Shown here in pieces: positions 49,502 to 60,451 of a DNA stretch of 64,000 bases; the stretch's first letter is position 1; each line of letters starts with the position of its first letter. The notes beneath the pieces are model-generated. The model saw only the letters and a list, made by a program, of their open reading frames with translations, had not been told where the DNA came from and searched no databases. The position numbers and the translations under genes are program-made. The stretch is from contig OU452214.1 of assembly GCA_911728435.2 (NCBI GenBank), positions 8,868,105 to 8,932,104 of the forward strand, read 5' to 3'. This stretch comes from Apoderus coryli (taxonomy: Eukaryota; Arthropoda; Insecta; Coleoptera; Attelabidae).

Positions 49502-49600
49502 CGTTTTAATAAATCAATTTAACAGCTTGTTTACTTTTTTTACAAAGCAATGTTAAAACTAACAAACATTGGAATGTACTAACGATTGCAGGTGTTTTCA

Positions 49601-49945
49601 CTCGCAATAATTAAAACTTATTTGTATTTCTAATTAATACCAAAATTATCGGCTTAATTTCTTTAAAGTCGTTTTCGTATTAACTGTTTTAGTAAAATTC
49701 GACAAATAGGGTATCATTAGAAAGACAATTTTGTGTCCTTTCAAATGATATGTCATTAGACCCCTCTTTCCATTTAAAATTTTAGGGTTGTTACTCACCC
49801 CCGCTAGGGGGTTAAAGGCGCAGATCGAAAAATATGTTTAAAATGTGTCCCCCTCAAAAGCAAAATCGACGTGTCCGAGCATTTTCGCATTCGACTACAA
49901 AAAAAAGAGAAAAGCTAGGTGCAAACTTTTCGTTGGACCACCCTG
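49601..49945 (-). repeat. Right terminal inverted repeat (about 345 bp)
   Basis: Inverted counterpart of 47859-48203, ending TGGACCACCCTG before TA. Its inner limit is near 49601, where CTCGCAATAATTAAAAC matches the left arm's inner edge with one mismatch. Confidence 0.9.
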
Positions 49946-50253
49946 TAGATAAATAGTACGTGCCATAATAAATAATAATAATAATAACTGCAACTGCCCC
50001 AGAGACTGTGTGATAAATTGTTTGAATTGTTACAAATAAATTTCCAGACATCGTTGAATTATAGAGAGTGGACAAATTGGGTTCACAAGTTTTAATAACA
50101 TTCACATATATTTTGGAGTGGTACATTCGGGACTTAAAAGTTGAAGCAAAAACATAGCGGCTCTAGTATTGTCACAATGAAAACAGAAATTAATTATATA
50201 TGACACAAAATAGACAGGGTGACCTAAATGCTGATGAGGATACCTATATGTGA

Positions 50254-50282
50254 CTGATGATGAAAGATTCAACTTTCGAAAC
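50254..50282 (+). other. Hairpin with hammerhead-like core
   Basis: CTGATGA, one base, then a perfect GAAAG/CTTTC stem and GAAAC. As at 3441-3465, a single extra base precedes the stem. An ATTAAATAAAC stretch follows within 35 bases. Confidence 0.3.
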
Positions 50283-50842
50283 ATATTTCTTTTGAACAGA
50301 TGTTGATTAAATAAACTTATGGAGGTGACTAATGCTTGCTTTGTTTTTATGTTAAAACCTTTAAGTACAGATCCTACACTGTCGATGTCGACAAGAATTT
50401 TAGGAGTTGCCAAAAGAAGGTTTCTGATGAGGCAAGTTCCGCCTTAGTCATTGTATAATTACAAATTTCCTTCCTGGAAAACTGGTTGAAAGTTTTTCCC
50501 AACAAAGTTCATTAAGGGACTGGTTAGTGTAGTCCGTCCAAAAAACTTAATTTTTGCTATTGCTGTAAAATTTTCAGCTGTGTGGTCAGCTCCCTATCTA
50601 AAGGGAGTTTTAAAAGTTGGGAGCATCATGTTGAAACTTTAAAAGAGCAGGAAATTTCGGAAAAATCATAGTTAAAGCGTAAAAATCATGGCTAGAACTG
50701 AGAGCAGGTTCATGTGTTCAAATCTGTAGATGCGGCTGCTCAAAGACTTATTAATGCTGAAACAAGTCATGGGTTGTTGTTGTGTGTTAGGTAAAGTTAT
50801 CTAGCTTTTCAAGGACCAAATGTTTGAGCATAATAAAAAATA

Positions 50843-50960
50843 GTCGAGCTGCTATTTGAATTTGATCCAAATATCGAAGAACACGTGCGTAGAGTGCTCA
50901 AAACTGGACACAAAAGCTCACTATCTCGAAAAAATACACAAAACGAGATAATAGACTTGT
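50843..50960 (+). pseudogene. hAT transposase fragment (DUF4371 region)
   Basis: The frame reads VELLFEFDPNIEEHVRRVL, then SRKNTQNEIIDLL. This pattern (FDPxxxxH, then TQNEIIDL) is the start of the DUF4371 region of ZMYM-type hAT transposases. It stops abruptly at an (ATA)n run (50961-50980). Upstream sequence from 50640 may continue it in broken frames. Confidence 0.6.
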
Positions 50961-50980
50961 TATAATAATAATAATAATAA

Positions 50981-52200
50981 TTTTAAATTGCACTATTCAC
51001 GTTAATGCCGCAGTGCAAATGTCTCTTGTAATCAGATATGTTCCAATAGATAAATTTGCGAAACTTATTAAGGATGTAACCATTTTGAATAATTATATTA
51101 ATTCCTATACGAAACTTTAATTACAATTGAAAACTGAATTTACTTCAATTACTAAAATAAACAACTTTAATCTTTATAAAAATTGATTGGGAACAAAAAG
51201 GCCTTCAATTAAAAGAATTAACAAAGAACTTACTGAACTTGAACTTCGATTATTATTAAGAAACTTTATACAATTAGAAATCACATCTAGACTCTACCAA
51301 GGCTAAAACGAATCTAAACTCGAAAATCCGATTGTCTTTCCGAAACACTTAACATACATGAGAAGTAAGTTAAGATGTTCTATGTTGGAGATTTTTCAGA
51401 AGATCAACAAGACACTACTATTTGTAAAGTTAGAAACAATACTATTATATAATGACTTCTTAATCCCTGGAAAAGCTAACTGGATAAGAACCCATGTTCA
51501 TATTTTCTGCACCCTTTATATTTATTATTAACCTTGTTAACTCCCCAACTACTAGCTTCTGTATTTAATAATAAAAGTCTGACATTTAATTTACATGAAG
51601 GCGTTTCGAGAATCTTGAATGACCACTCTGTATTTAAAACATCTGGTTATCTTTTCTAATATATGCCTTTATCTTTGGACTAACTCATAAACAAACTCAA
51701 TATTTTCGATTAGAAAAAGGTCATTCTTTTAGGTATAACTTCTTTATCACAGGCACCCAAGATAATATGTTTATTACTTACAGATGTATGATATTTACAA
51801 AAATATTATATCTCGCAAACTAAGAGAAAATATCTATATAAAAAACCCAACTAGTATCCATAATACCAGTGGCGTGGCGTCTTGTTCAAGGATAAGAACA
51901 GTAAATTCAAATAATACCCGATAATAATGCAAATAATAGAATTTAATCCGTTCAGCTTTTCTCTATTGCACTATTCTCTAAGCACATAATCATCTAACAA
52001 ACTGATCACTCTACTTTTTGGCATCCAAATTGAAAACTTGTACATTCAGACATTTTCTTAAACTATCAGTCGTTGACATGTTTAGAGAGTGTTAACATAA
52101 ACAACTAAAGAAAGTACAGTGCCCTCACTGTTTAGGAATATTGTGTCATATGATATAATGATTGAAATATAAGTAATAACATAATGCCCTGTCTACACTA
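50981..52200. other. Stretch without gene; R2 fragment and hAT-type end
   Basis: 51097-51375 is an inverted copy of 1543-1919 (R2). An hAT-like terminus, CAGTGGCGTGGCGTC, starts at 51867 without a partner. The rest is AT-rich. Confidence 0.5.
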
Positions 52201-52221
52201 AATATTATAACGATAAGCCAG

Positions 52222-54036
52222 GACTATACTGAGACTTTTAACAGTGATGATCTGGTAGATGTGGGGAGCTTGGATATGGAAGATATTCTAAGTGCTCTGA
52301 AAAGTCTAACCTACCCGCGATGGTGGTTAAAAACTGTGCTTATACATTTGTGGAACCATTGTATTACATTTTTAATTTATCCCTGCGGTCCAACTTGTTT
52401 CCTGACTACTGGAAGATAGCTCGTATATGTCCTATACATAAATCGGGAGATTAACAGAATCGAAAAATGTCGACCTATTTCAATTCTTCCTAATTTCGCA
52501 AAGGTTTTTGAAATTGCTCTGCACAACAAGTTATTTGGGCAAATAAAACATAGGCTAGTTTACCAGCAACATGGGTTCATTAAGGGTCGTTCTACGGTGA
52601 CCAATCTAACCACTTTCCTGCAGGATGTAATTCCGGCTGTCGGTCGAGGTTTGCAAGTCGACGCAATCTATACTGACTTTTCCAAGGCGTTCGATAAGAT
52701 TGATCATTCCCTGATTCAACAGAAGATGTGCGACATTGGCTTCGGCAGGAATCTGATATCTTTTTTTCAGTCCTATCTGGGAGCAAGGCAACAATTTGTT
52801 GAATACAATGGATTCAGTTCAAGTTCATTCACAGCCTCAAGTGGAACTCCGCAGGGCAGTATGTTGGCTCCTCTTCTCTTTGCAATATTCGTAAACGATA
52901 TTGGCTCTGGTTTCAATAGCAATTATTTGTTGTTTGCGGATGATTTAAAATTGTATCGCACTGTTGTTTGTGAGAACGATTGCGCACAGCTTCAAACAGA
53001 TCTGTGTCGGCTCTCAGAATGGTGTGATCTAAATACACTTCCTCAGAATTTGAACAAATGTATGTCGGTGACATTTACAAAACGTCAAGATCCGTTTTTG
53101 CGAAACTACACCATCGATAATTCAAATTTGGAACGCTGCGCTTTAATCAAAGATCTTGGTGTATACTTGGATGGTGATTTATCTTTCAACTACCACATTG
53201 AGCAAGTTTCTGCTAATGCTCTGCGAATGTTGGGATTTCTTTTTAGACAGACCAGAGAATTCAACAACATGGACTGCCTGAAAAGTCTCTATTTCGCCTT
53301 TGTTGTGTCTATTTTGGAATTCGCTACAATCAATTGGTCGACCATCTACCGTGTTCATATACAGAGATTGGAGAGTATCCAACGTAAGTTTTTAAAATAT
53401 TTGTCATTTAAAATTGATGGATATCTTCCTCCTCGTGGGTGTGATCACGGCCTGTTACTGGCAAGGTTCGGATTTCGGCCGTTAGCCGAGAAACGCATCT
53501 TCGCGTCTCAGATCTTTCTTTTTAAGTTGATCAACAATATGTTGGATTGTCCTCGGTTGCTTCAGCAGCTATGGTTTCGTGTCCCTAGGGTTCACTCTAG
53601 AAGCGCTAGTATATTTTGGGTGCCACAGATTCGTTCTAATTATGAATCTAAAGCACCGCTATTTCGGGCTTGTAAATATAGCAACCGATTAGTTATTGAT
53701 GAAAACGTTGATTTTTTTAATGTATCGCTTGATTCTTTTAAGAAAAGTTTAGAGACATGTTTGCGGGCTACTGATTTGTATTTGTTTTGATGAATTATGT
53801 TCATGTGTTAATTATTTATTGTTATTATTAATTGTTCTTGTAATCCTCTCAATTTTCTTTCGTTTTGATGCGTGTATTTCCTTTTTTGTATTTTTCTATT
53901 TTTCAGTTAGTTTTAAGTTAGTTCTAAGTTAGGTATTTTTATATGCTAATGCTAGGCAGTTGTTTTTGTTAATGTAAGATTTTGTCTTGTTATTGGGTAT
54001 CAATACCTGTTAGACAATAAAGACATTATTATTATA
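52222..54036 (+). pseudogene. LINE with 397-codon reverse transcriptase frame and 3' end
   Basis: The first part (52222-52596) is a broken early RT with a stop near 52453. From 52597 to 53790 the frame is open: VDAIYTDFSKAFDKIDHSLI, SGTPQGSMLAPLLFAIFVND, catalytic LLFADDLKLY, NTLPQNLNKCMSVTF, IKDLGVYLDGDL, LEFATINWS, RLESIQRKFLKYLSF and a C-terminus ending DSFKKSLETCL. The 3' UTR (about 240 bp) ends AATAAAG and (ATT)n at 54016-54036. The endonuclease is missing. The FADD variant and the tail match the 16038-17310 and 54790-55555 elements, so this is the best 3' representative of that family here. Confidence 0.88.
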
Positions 54037-54040
54037 TAGA

Positions 54041-54365
54041 TTATTATTATAACACTTAATTAAAGCGTTTTGGGCTTCCTTTCATTTGAAAGGTCTACAG
54101 GGAAGCAAATGTCTGAACTTATAATTGGAGAACTTTATGATTTGGCTTTGCATTTTTAAGATACCTATTAGAGGACAGGGATATCACAAAGGGTCGAATA
54201 TGAGGGACGATAAAGCAGGAAAAGTCTTGTTTCTATAAACAAAAATAGTAAAATGAAAGAATAGCCGCCAAATAGAACTCCAATAGTAGCTTTTAGTGCA
54301 AATAATTCTTAATTACCTTTTTGACTCTTTCGTGATATTATTATGGTTTTCTATATTTATTACAG
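54041..54365. promoter_or_regulatory. Putative intron end with 3' splice site
   Basis: The T-rich stretch TTTTTGACTCTTTCG... leads to TTTATTACAG at 54356-54365. It is a good acceptor for the exon candidate that follows. No repeat was recognised in this segment. Confidence 0.3.
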
Positions 54366-54540
54366 AATAAAATTCGACAATAGCAGTATAAATTCATATC
54401 AGGCAAAATGCCCAACCAGCACGTTCAAGAGATAATCGACCATCAAGAGGCGGCGTTAAATCTGACAATGACACGATGTAAACAGTTGTACGGCGAGAAT
54501 ATCTTTCACAACCAGCCGTTCTACAATGCAACACAAAATC
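54366..54540 (+). CDS. Candidate host exon with start codon (N-terminal 44 codons)
   Basis: An acceptor (TTTATTACAG, ending 54365) and a donor (AATC/GTAAGA, at 54541) bound a segment with more balanced codons than its surroundings. The ATG at 54408 follows an in-frame stop (TAG near 54386) and a favourable GGCAAA context, so translation would begin in this exon. It reads MPNQHVQEIIDHQEAALNLT and onward, with one cysteine and two N-glycosylation sequons (NLT, NAT). There is no signal peptide within it and no transposon motif. I do not recognise the protein; an extracellular or secreted N-terminus is conceivable. The reading past 54541 is intron-like. Chance cannot be excluded. Confidence 0.35.
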
Positions 54541-54789
54541 GTAAGACAATAATTTTTCATAATATTTTAGCACCCGCTACCTACAGTGTTATTATTGTAG
54601 ATATCGTAAATGTTCATAACAGAAAAATGTTTTGTATGGCAAACTTAATAATGCTATTTGAGGGAGAACTGAAGAAACTTGATTTTTATTATGACAATCT
54701 GATAAACAGAACGGGACCATACTGTATTACAGTATTCGAGCTTTGATCGTACATTAGCGTTATATAAAACAGTAAGAGTTCTCTGGTTT

Positions 54790-55560
54790 TGAAAAGATTT
54801 ACATACAAACAAAACCTAAGTTTTTATAGCACTGATTTGTTATGGAGATGATATGCTCAGAAAATGTAAGCTTAGTATCGAACAGAACGCCGAGGTCCCT
54901 TACAGAGGCTACATTCTTTAGTGGTGATTTGCATAAAATATATTCGAATTTCATTGGGTTTTTTGAGTAGGTATACGACAGGCTTTTACATTTTTTTATA
55001 TTTAACAGAAGGAGATTTGATTCAGACTAATTTTGGAGGTTATCAAGATCACTTTGGAGTGCAATAGCATCAAGTGGATTTCGAATGATTCTATATATCT
55101 TTAAATCATCGGCGAATAGCGAACATTCACTAAACTTTATAACCTGAGTTATGTCATCTATGAAAATTAAAAATAGAATAGGACCAAGTGTGCTTCCTTG
55201 TGGTACTCCTGATTTCGCAATAAACGTGTCAGAATTTTTGCCCAGAATTGAGATGTATTGGGGTCTTTCAGTTAAATAGGATTTTATAAATGAACCTAAT
55301 TTATCAGATATCGAAAAATTTTTGAGTTTATCAAGTGTGTGGTTAACGGTATCAAACGCTTTTGCGAAATCAGTGTAAATTACGTCAACCTGGTCACCAC
55401 CAGCCAGGATATCTGTTGACAAAATCTAGTAGGTTTCCAGTAGTTGATCTGTTCATACGAAAACCATGTTGGACATTACTTAAACGGTTTTTTAGATAAT
55501 AATTCATTTTTTGGCTGAGTATAATTTCAAATAAGATGGCTGTTAAACGCATATTTGTTA
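54790..55560 (-). pseudogene. LINE reverse transcriptase fragment
   Basis: The minus strand from about 55560 reads a palm start (NVQHGFRMNRSTTG in a broken frame). Then 55422-55027 gives VDVIYTDFAKAFDTVNH, SGVPQGSTLGPILFLIFIDD and catalytic SLFADDLKIYR. Further left is a degraded thumb (about 54990-54800, VASVRDLGVLFD-like). Both ends are truncated. A separate small piece of the same family, in plus orientation, is split by the element at 55590-58468. Confidence 0.8.
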
Positions 55561-55569
55561 ACATCCTGT

Positions 55570-55589
55570 GCAAAAGCGTTTGATACCGT
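55570..55589 (+). pseudogene. LINE piece, left of the 2.9-kb element
   Basis: GCAAAAGCGTTTGATACCGT equals the LINE palm sequence (sense of 54790-55560). It continues, after the insertion, at 58469 with TTAACCACAC following the repeated ATACCGT. Confidence 0.7.
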
Positions 55590-58468
55590 CAAAGATTAAT
55601 CTACACAATAGATAGTCAGCCCAATGCATTAAAATCAGAACATCTCTAAGTATGCCTGCCACTACGTGGCGTAGACTAGCGTGTAAAGCATAGAACAGTA
55701 TTGTCACAGCCAGAAACCGTTTTGTAGTTTATTAATATCAAAAACAAAACGCAACGTATAACAATTATTTAGATCATTTGCAACAGATATGCACCGGCAA
55801 TGCTGTATTGTCAGAGAGAGAAATTGATGAAATTCTGTATTAATCTGGAGGGGATACGCAGGGAGGGTAGAAAAAAAAACAAGCGAATGTGGTGTGTGTC
55901 GTGCTGTTGCCAATTCGTCGGTAAAAGAAACACACAGGGTGATTTATTACAAGTACAGTATTGAAATAAAAGCCTAATCTCTATGAATTAAATTTAATAT
56001 AATAATATTTAATCCATGTCATACATGTTTCAAGACTAGACCAGTCCCATGATCAGTGGCGAACAATCGTTAAATGAAAAGCTTTTAGATAGAAACATAC
56101 TTTTGACTAAATATTTCACGTAGACAATGTGGCAAAGATGTAACAAGATTGTTGTAGATCTTATAATACCTATAATAAAAAAATTATCAGTGCTACCTAT
56201 ATTATATTAGGTATACCTATTATAATAGTCTGTCTCTTCTTCAGGTATAAGTTCCACTTTATCGGTTTAGGTACTTAAATTTTACTTCTTTTTAATGTTT
56301 CTTCGGGTAAATAATAAGTTCGGTAGGAATAGGGCTTTGGGTATGAAACAAAAAAGATAGAAAATAGAAATTTGATATAGGGGTAGTTCTAAGCATTTAC
56401 AAGTTTGTGACGTGTAGCGATTTTCGATGCCGCCCCCGGAGGTATACATGAGGGCGGCGCAATGCCGTTTTAAATATCTCGTTTCGCTTTCTTGGAAAAT
56501 AAAAAATTATAACTGATAACTGAAACTTAGTACTTAATACGTGGGCGTAAGAGGTAAGCTCACTTCACAGGTCTCTATTAATGAAAGAAAGTTAACATTT
56601 TGAGCATCTGCGTAAAATTAAATGTATCCGTTTGGTGGGTAGTTTTGATTACAATAAGTCGGTGCCAAGCCCAAGCCCGAAACAAAATAAATCTATATTT
56701 ACCTACTACCTATTTGGCTTGGTACCGACTATTATGTGCATTGTTGTCTTTTGAATGATATTTGTATTTTGTTATTTTTCGTATTTTTTATTAGTTCTTT
56801 TGACAGCTCTGGTGTCATCAATACACCTGTATCCCGAATTGCACCAAATTGCGATGCTATTGAACAAGCATATAATCCTAAATATAATATTCTTTTTGAA
56901 CTACCTGTATCTCGAAAACCAAGCCGTAGCGGACCCATGTACATATGAAATTTGTATCTTAAAATTAGTCAAAGAATCACCCTTTAAAGTTTGTACAAGT
57001 ACTTATGCAACACCCTGTATACATAGATACTTTGATTTGCAATTTGCAAATCTGTCAAACTAGGTAATGCTGTTTTTTTATTTACTTTCAAATATGGTAT
57101 TATGTAATTGTATTCAAATTAAATGTTTGGGGATGATATTTACGAGTTTTATTTTTTTATATAGAGAAACTGTTATTCAGTTTTTAAGGATCAATCTGAA
57201 GCAGACGATTGTACTTGTTAAAACATGAAAAAAGTTATTGTCGTGATACTTTTAACACCCTGTTGGTGGGTTTTTAAAGCTTTTTACGAAACGTGTTAAC
57301 AATACAATCTACATAAATCGTTAGTTTTTTAAAGTTTTATGATCATTGCACAAAAACCAATATTAGGGAGACTGTAAGTTTTTTTTCAATTCGGCGTTGC
57401 AGAATTTGAACCTAATTGTGATAATTGTGTTATTTTACTAGTATAGATATTTTTGAGTAAATTAATTCGGTTATAATCGATGAGTAGAATCTTTGGAGTA
57501 AAATACATTTCACAAAAACCCTGAACCATATTTCTCAATAGATTTAAATTTTCATTAAAAACAGATTAAAAATTCTAATTTTTTACATCCTGCATTTCGA
57601 AACCGTATTTTTTTAAATAATTATTGTCATGCTGGAAATTTCAAACCTTATTTACTTCAGCAACTTGTAAAAAGCACAGCCTTTTTAATATTAACATTTC
57701 TTAAAATCGATATTACGCGATAACGATGACTTTCTATCAATATCACAGAAGGATACATTTATTACGTATATAATTTGTTAGATTTTACATCTCCGAATTG
57801 AAACACACGCAAAAAATGTGCATAAAAAAGTTAGGGTAGCATTTCACGCCTGTATGCCCCTTTAATTTACCCGCCTATGAGATTTATTTTTTCATAATGT
57901 TAACGACAAGTTGAATCTGCTGTTTGAGTTTGATCCTTAAAACTGAATCAGGTAATAACCGGAAGTCCTATCTATAACGCCAAATTTCGTTAATTTAAAT
58001 ATAACTTTTTGATGCATCCTTATATCCGAAATTTAAAATTAAATGACTAAAATAATATTATTTTAGTCATTTAAAATTATTTTCTAAAACATTTAATAAA
58101 CCAGCCCTGTATATTTATACTATTATAGTAATTTCTTTTATTTTCGTCCATACACATTAATCTTTGCGTAGATAGGTATACGTATACCATATAATTTTAA
58201 ACAAAAAACACTGCTGCACAGTAGTACATATATGATACCTATAATATAAAAACAAACTCCCACCTCGTAGGGGAAAGTATACTCGTCCTTGTCTAACATT
58301 GCCCATATGATTATTTTATTTCAACACAATACATATAACGCCATCTACAATTTCCATAATTTCCATGGTTGCATGTTTTTCTAATAGATGTAGCTCGTGT
58401 CGAGACAGTTTCAATTTTTGTTTTATTTCCCATATACGCTGACTATCTATTGTGTAGATTAATCTTTG
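55590..58468. mobile_element. Unclassified DNA element with 31-bp perfect terminal repeats (2879 bp)
   Basis: The first 31 bases (55590-55620, CAAAGATTAATCTACACAAT...) are exactly repeated inverted at 58438-58468. It interrupts a LINE fragment, and ATACCGT is present on both sides (55583-55589, 58469-58475). The duplication is 7 bp, or up to 11 bp if the TTTG shared with the element's end is counted. There is no transposase in the interior, only short frames, a Tc1-MITE-like end (CACCCTGTATACATA near 57020) and a 36-bp palindrome (58039-58074). It is non-autonomous, superfamily unknown; the CA/TG ends and about 8-bp duplication would allow hAT, P or Dada-type. Confidence 0.85.
58039..58074. 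repeat. Perfect 36-bp palindrome
   Basis: Centred between 58056 and 58057, with half-site TTAAATGACTAAAATAAT. There is no loop, so it can form a cruciform. Confidence 0.9.
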
Positions 58469-58560
58469 ATACCGTTAACCACACACTTGATAAACTCAAA
58501 AATTTTTCGATATCTGATAAATTAGGTTCATTTATAAAATCCTATTTAACTGAAAGACTG
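58469..58560 (+). pseudogene. LINE piece, right of the 2.9-kb element
   Basis: It matches the inverted sequence of 55280-55370 (ACCGTTAACCACACACTTGA, then FSISDKLGSFIKSYLTER). It stops at GAAAGAC (about 58560). With 55570-55589 it forms one short LINE fragment. Confidence 0.75.
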
Positions 58561-58719
58561 TTTCTAATATGCAATGGAACTTTTTACTGTCATTGAGAAT
58601 TAGTTATTGTCAAAAATATAATACAGTCCACTTGTCAAACATATACATAAAATAGTCATTTTTAAACAGAATAAGTGTTTTTAATAGCAACAAACATACA
58701 AAAAAGATGTGTTGGTCAA

Positions 58720-58920
58720 TTTGAAACAATTTAAATTGCCCCAACATAACAATGGCTATGTTCGAAAGTACCGCTATAGGTCTATAATTAGTAATAGGTA
58801 CCGAGAACATCTTGGTTTCCATTTTTGAAAATTGGTGATATTTTTGAAGTTGTAAGAGAGCAAGGAAATATTTGCTTTTTTAATGATAAATTAAATATAA
58901 CAGTAAGTGGTTTAATTAAA
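58720..58920 (-). pseudogene. Small LINE reverse transcriptase remnant
   Basis: The minus strand reads PIFKNGN, then ITNYRPIAVLSNIAIVM (58822-58750), the conserved early RT block. Nothing else of the element is preserved. Confidence 0.6.
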
Positions 58921-58924
58921 ACAT

Positions 58925-59526
58925 CTACAATTACAAATAATAATAACGAAAAAAGCTCAGCATTTTTAAATGGTTGTTAGTTTAATTTTTATTTAATATC
59001 TAAAAATTTTACCACTGAATATTAAAATAGGGAAAAGGAATTATGATCTTCTGTAAAATCGGAACGATTCTGATTGGTGCGTAGAGCCTCGCACGATTTG
59101 TCACCATGTGGGTGTTTAAGTTGCAATTGGTGGAAACTGAGTGCTTCCCCGCACTTTTTGCCGCCCCTCTTGGAATATCGAGTAATATTGAATCATCCAG
59201 TGGCAGACTGGTGTTATATTATCAAATAATATATCAAATTATTATTGTATATTTAGTGTTCTGTTACTTTAGTGTTTTGTGATTTTAAACAATCTACTGT
59301 TTTGCTACTTTGTTGTTGATTATGCAACTTAAACTTACTAACTAAATAATGTAGAACTACAAAAAGGATTAAAAAGGCAGTATGTACTGATATAAATTTT
59401 AACCCTGTGACAAACAAAAACAACAAAAGACATAAACATATGTTATCCTTCAAAAAAACACAAAACCGAAAACAGTAAGTATTACCTAATAAATCTACAT
59501 TAATAATATATACTTATACATAAATT
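58925..59526. other. Stretch without recognised gene
   Basis: AT-rich, with a GC-richer segment (59060-59200) lacking open frames. No repeats were assigned. Confidence 0.4.
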
Positions 59527-60088
59527 CGAGGGTTGCCTTTTATATTTCGGGATTAGAGAACAAAAACAAATATTAATCATCGAAAATCACTTTATTGTTT
59601 TTCAAAATATTCCCCATGAAGATCTATACACTTTTGCATGCGTTTGAACCAATTGTCGAAGCACTTTTGCCACTCGGATTCAGGGATCTCCAAAACATGC
59701 ATTCTGAATGCAGCAACCGCTTCTTCAGGTGTCGAAAACCGTTGACCTCTCAGTTTGTTTGTTACGTACGGGAATAAAAAGAAGTCATTCGGTGCCAAGT
59801 CAGGACTATACGGCGGATGACTCATCAAATCGATATTTTGGGTGTTCAAAAATGCAGTTGTTTGAGCCGATGTGTGAGAAGTCGCATTGTCGTGGTGAAG
59901 AGTGATCCATCTTTGGCGGTTGGTTTTCCTGATTTCTTGGAAGACAACTCCACTCCACTCAGAATTGACTGTTCTGCGTTGTACTAGTAGTACGGCTGCG
60001 ATATGTCCAGTTTTTCCGAAAAATAGATAGAGCTGTCAGTTGCCAGATTGCAACACCATGGTTGCCAAATCCCGAAAGGCAACCCTCG
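59527..60088 (-). mobile_element. mariner element, internally deleted (562 bp)
   Basis: The ends are CGAGGGTTGCC at left and its inverse GGCAACCCTCG at right, both followed inward by TTTCGGGATT. TA is present at the right; the left has TT, presumably mutated. A full mariner is about 1.3 kb, so more than half is missing. Confidence 0.85.
59592..59935 (-). pseudogene. mariner transposase, C-terminal third
   Basis: The minus strand reads HHDNATSHTSAQ (second catalytic Asp) at about 59895, in frame with NIDLMSHPPYSPDLAPNDFF, whose Asp in PND is the third catalytic residue. It continues with KLRGQRFSTPEEAVAAF and the end HGEYFEKQ. The YSPDLAPNDFFLF motif identifies the DD34D mariner family. The N-terminal part and first Asp are deleted. 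Confidence 0.88.
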
Positions 60089-60451
60089 TATTAGAAAAAA
60101 AAAGAGATTAGAAGACGAGATGAGATGATGAGATAAGGATCAAAAACCATTCCTAAAAGTCTGACTCAACCAAATAGTAAGCGATGTCTTAGTTTGCATT
60201 GAAATGAAAGCATATGTAAGTCCTTTAACTCACCTGGGACATGATTGTAAATTGAATAAACATTGTAAGTGTATAATCTCTTAAATAATTCTGTTCTGTG
60301 CAGTGGAGCAAAAAGCAAGCCCTTATTGTTTATTTCGAAAAGTGACTAACTTTTGGGGGAAATTGAGCACATTATAATAACTTTAATCATAATCATAATC
60401 TTTATTTATGTCTCACTAGTACATAGACACGTCAATATAAAACATAGTCAA

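Larger units (their letters stand above)
47859..49945 (+). mobile_element. Intact IS630-Tc1-mariner transposon with 345-bp terminal repeats
   Basis: The ends CAGGGTGGTCCAACGAAAAG and their inverted copy are flanked by TA (47857-47858 and 49946-49947). The terminal inverted repeats extend from 47859 to about 48203 and from about 49601 to 49945, with only scattered single-base differences. A complete transposase frame lies between them. Near-identical arms and an open frame indicate recent insertion and possible activity. Confidence 0.95.

Noticed and set aside
49854..50126. Minus-strand 90-codon frame
   Set aside because: It reads through the right TIR of the intact transposon into flanking DNA, so it is not a gene.
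54790..58560. Twin-priming inversion of one LINE explaining the opposite-strand pieces
   Set aside because: The plus-strand piece repeats sequence also present in the minus-strand piece, and the 31-bp TIRs with duplication explain the split better.
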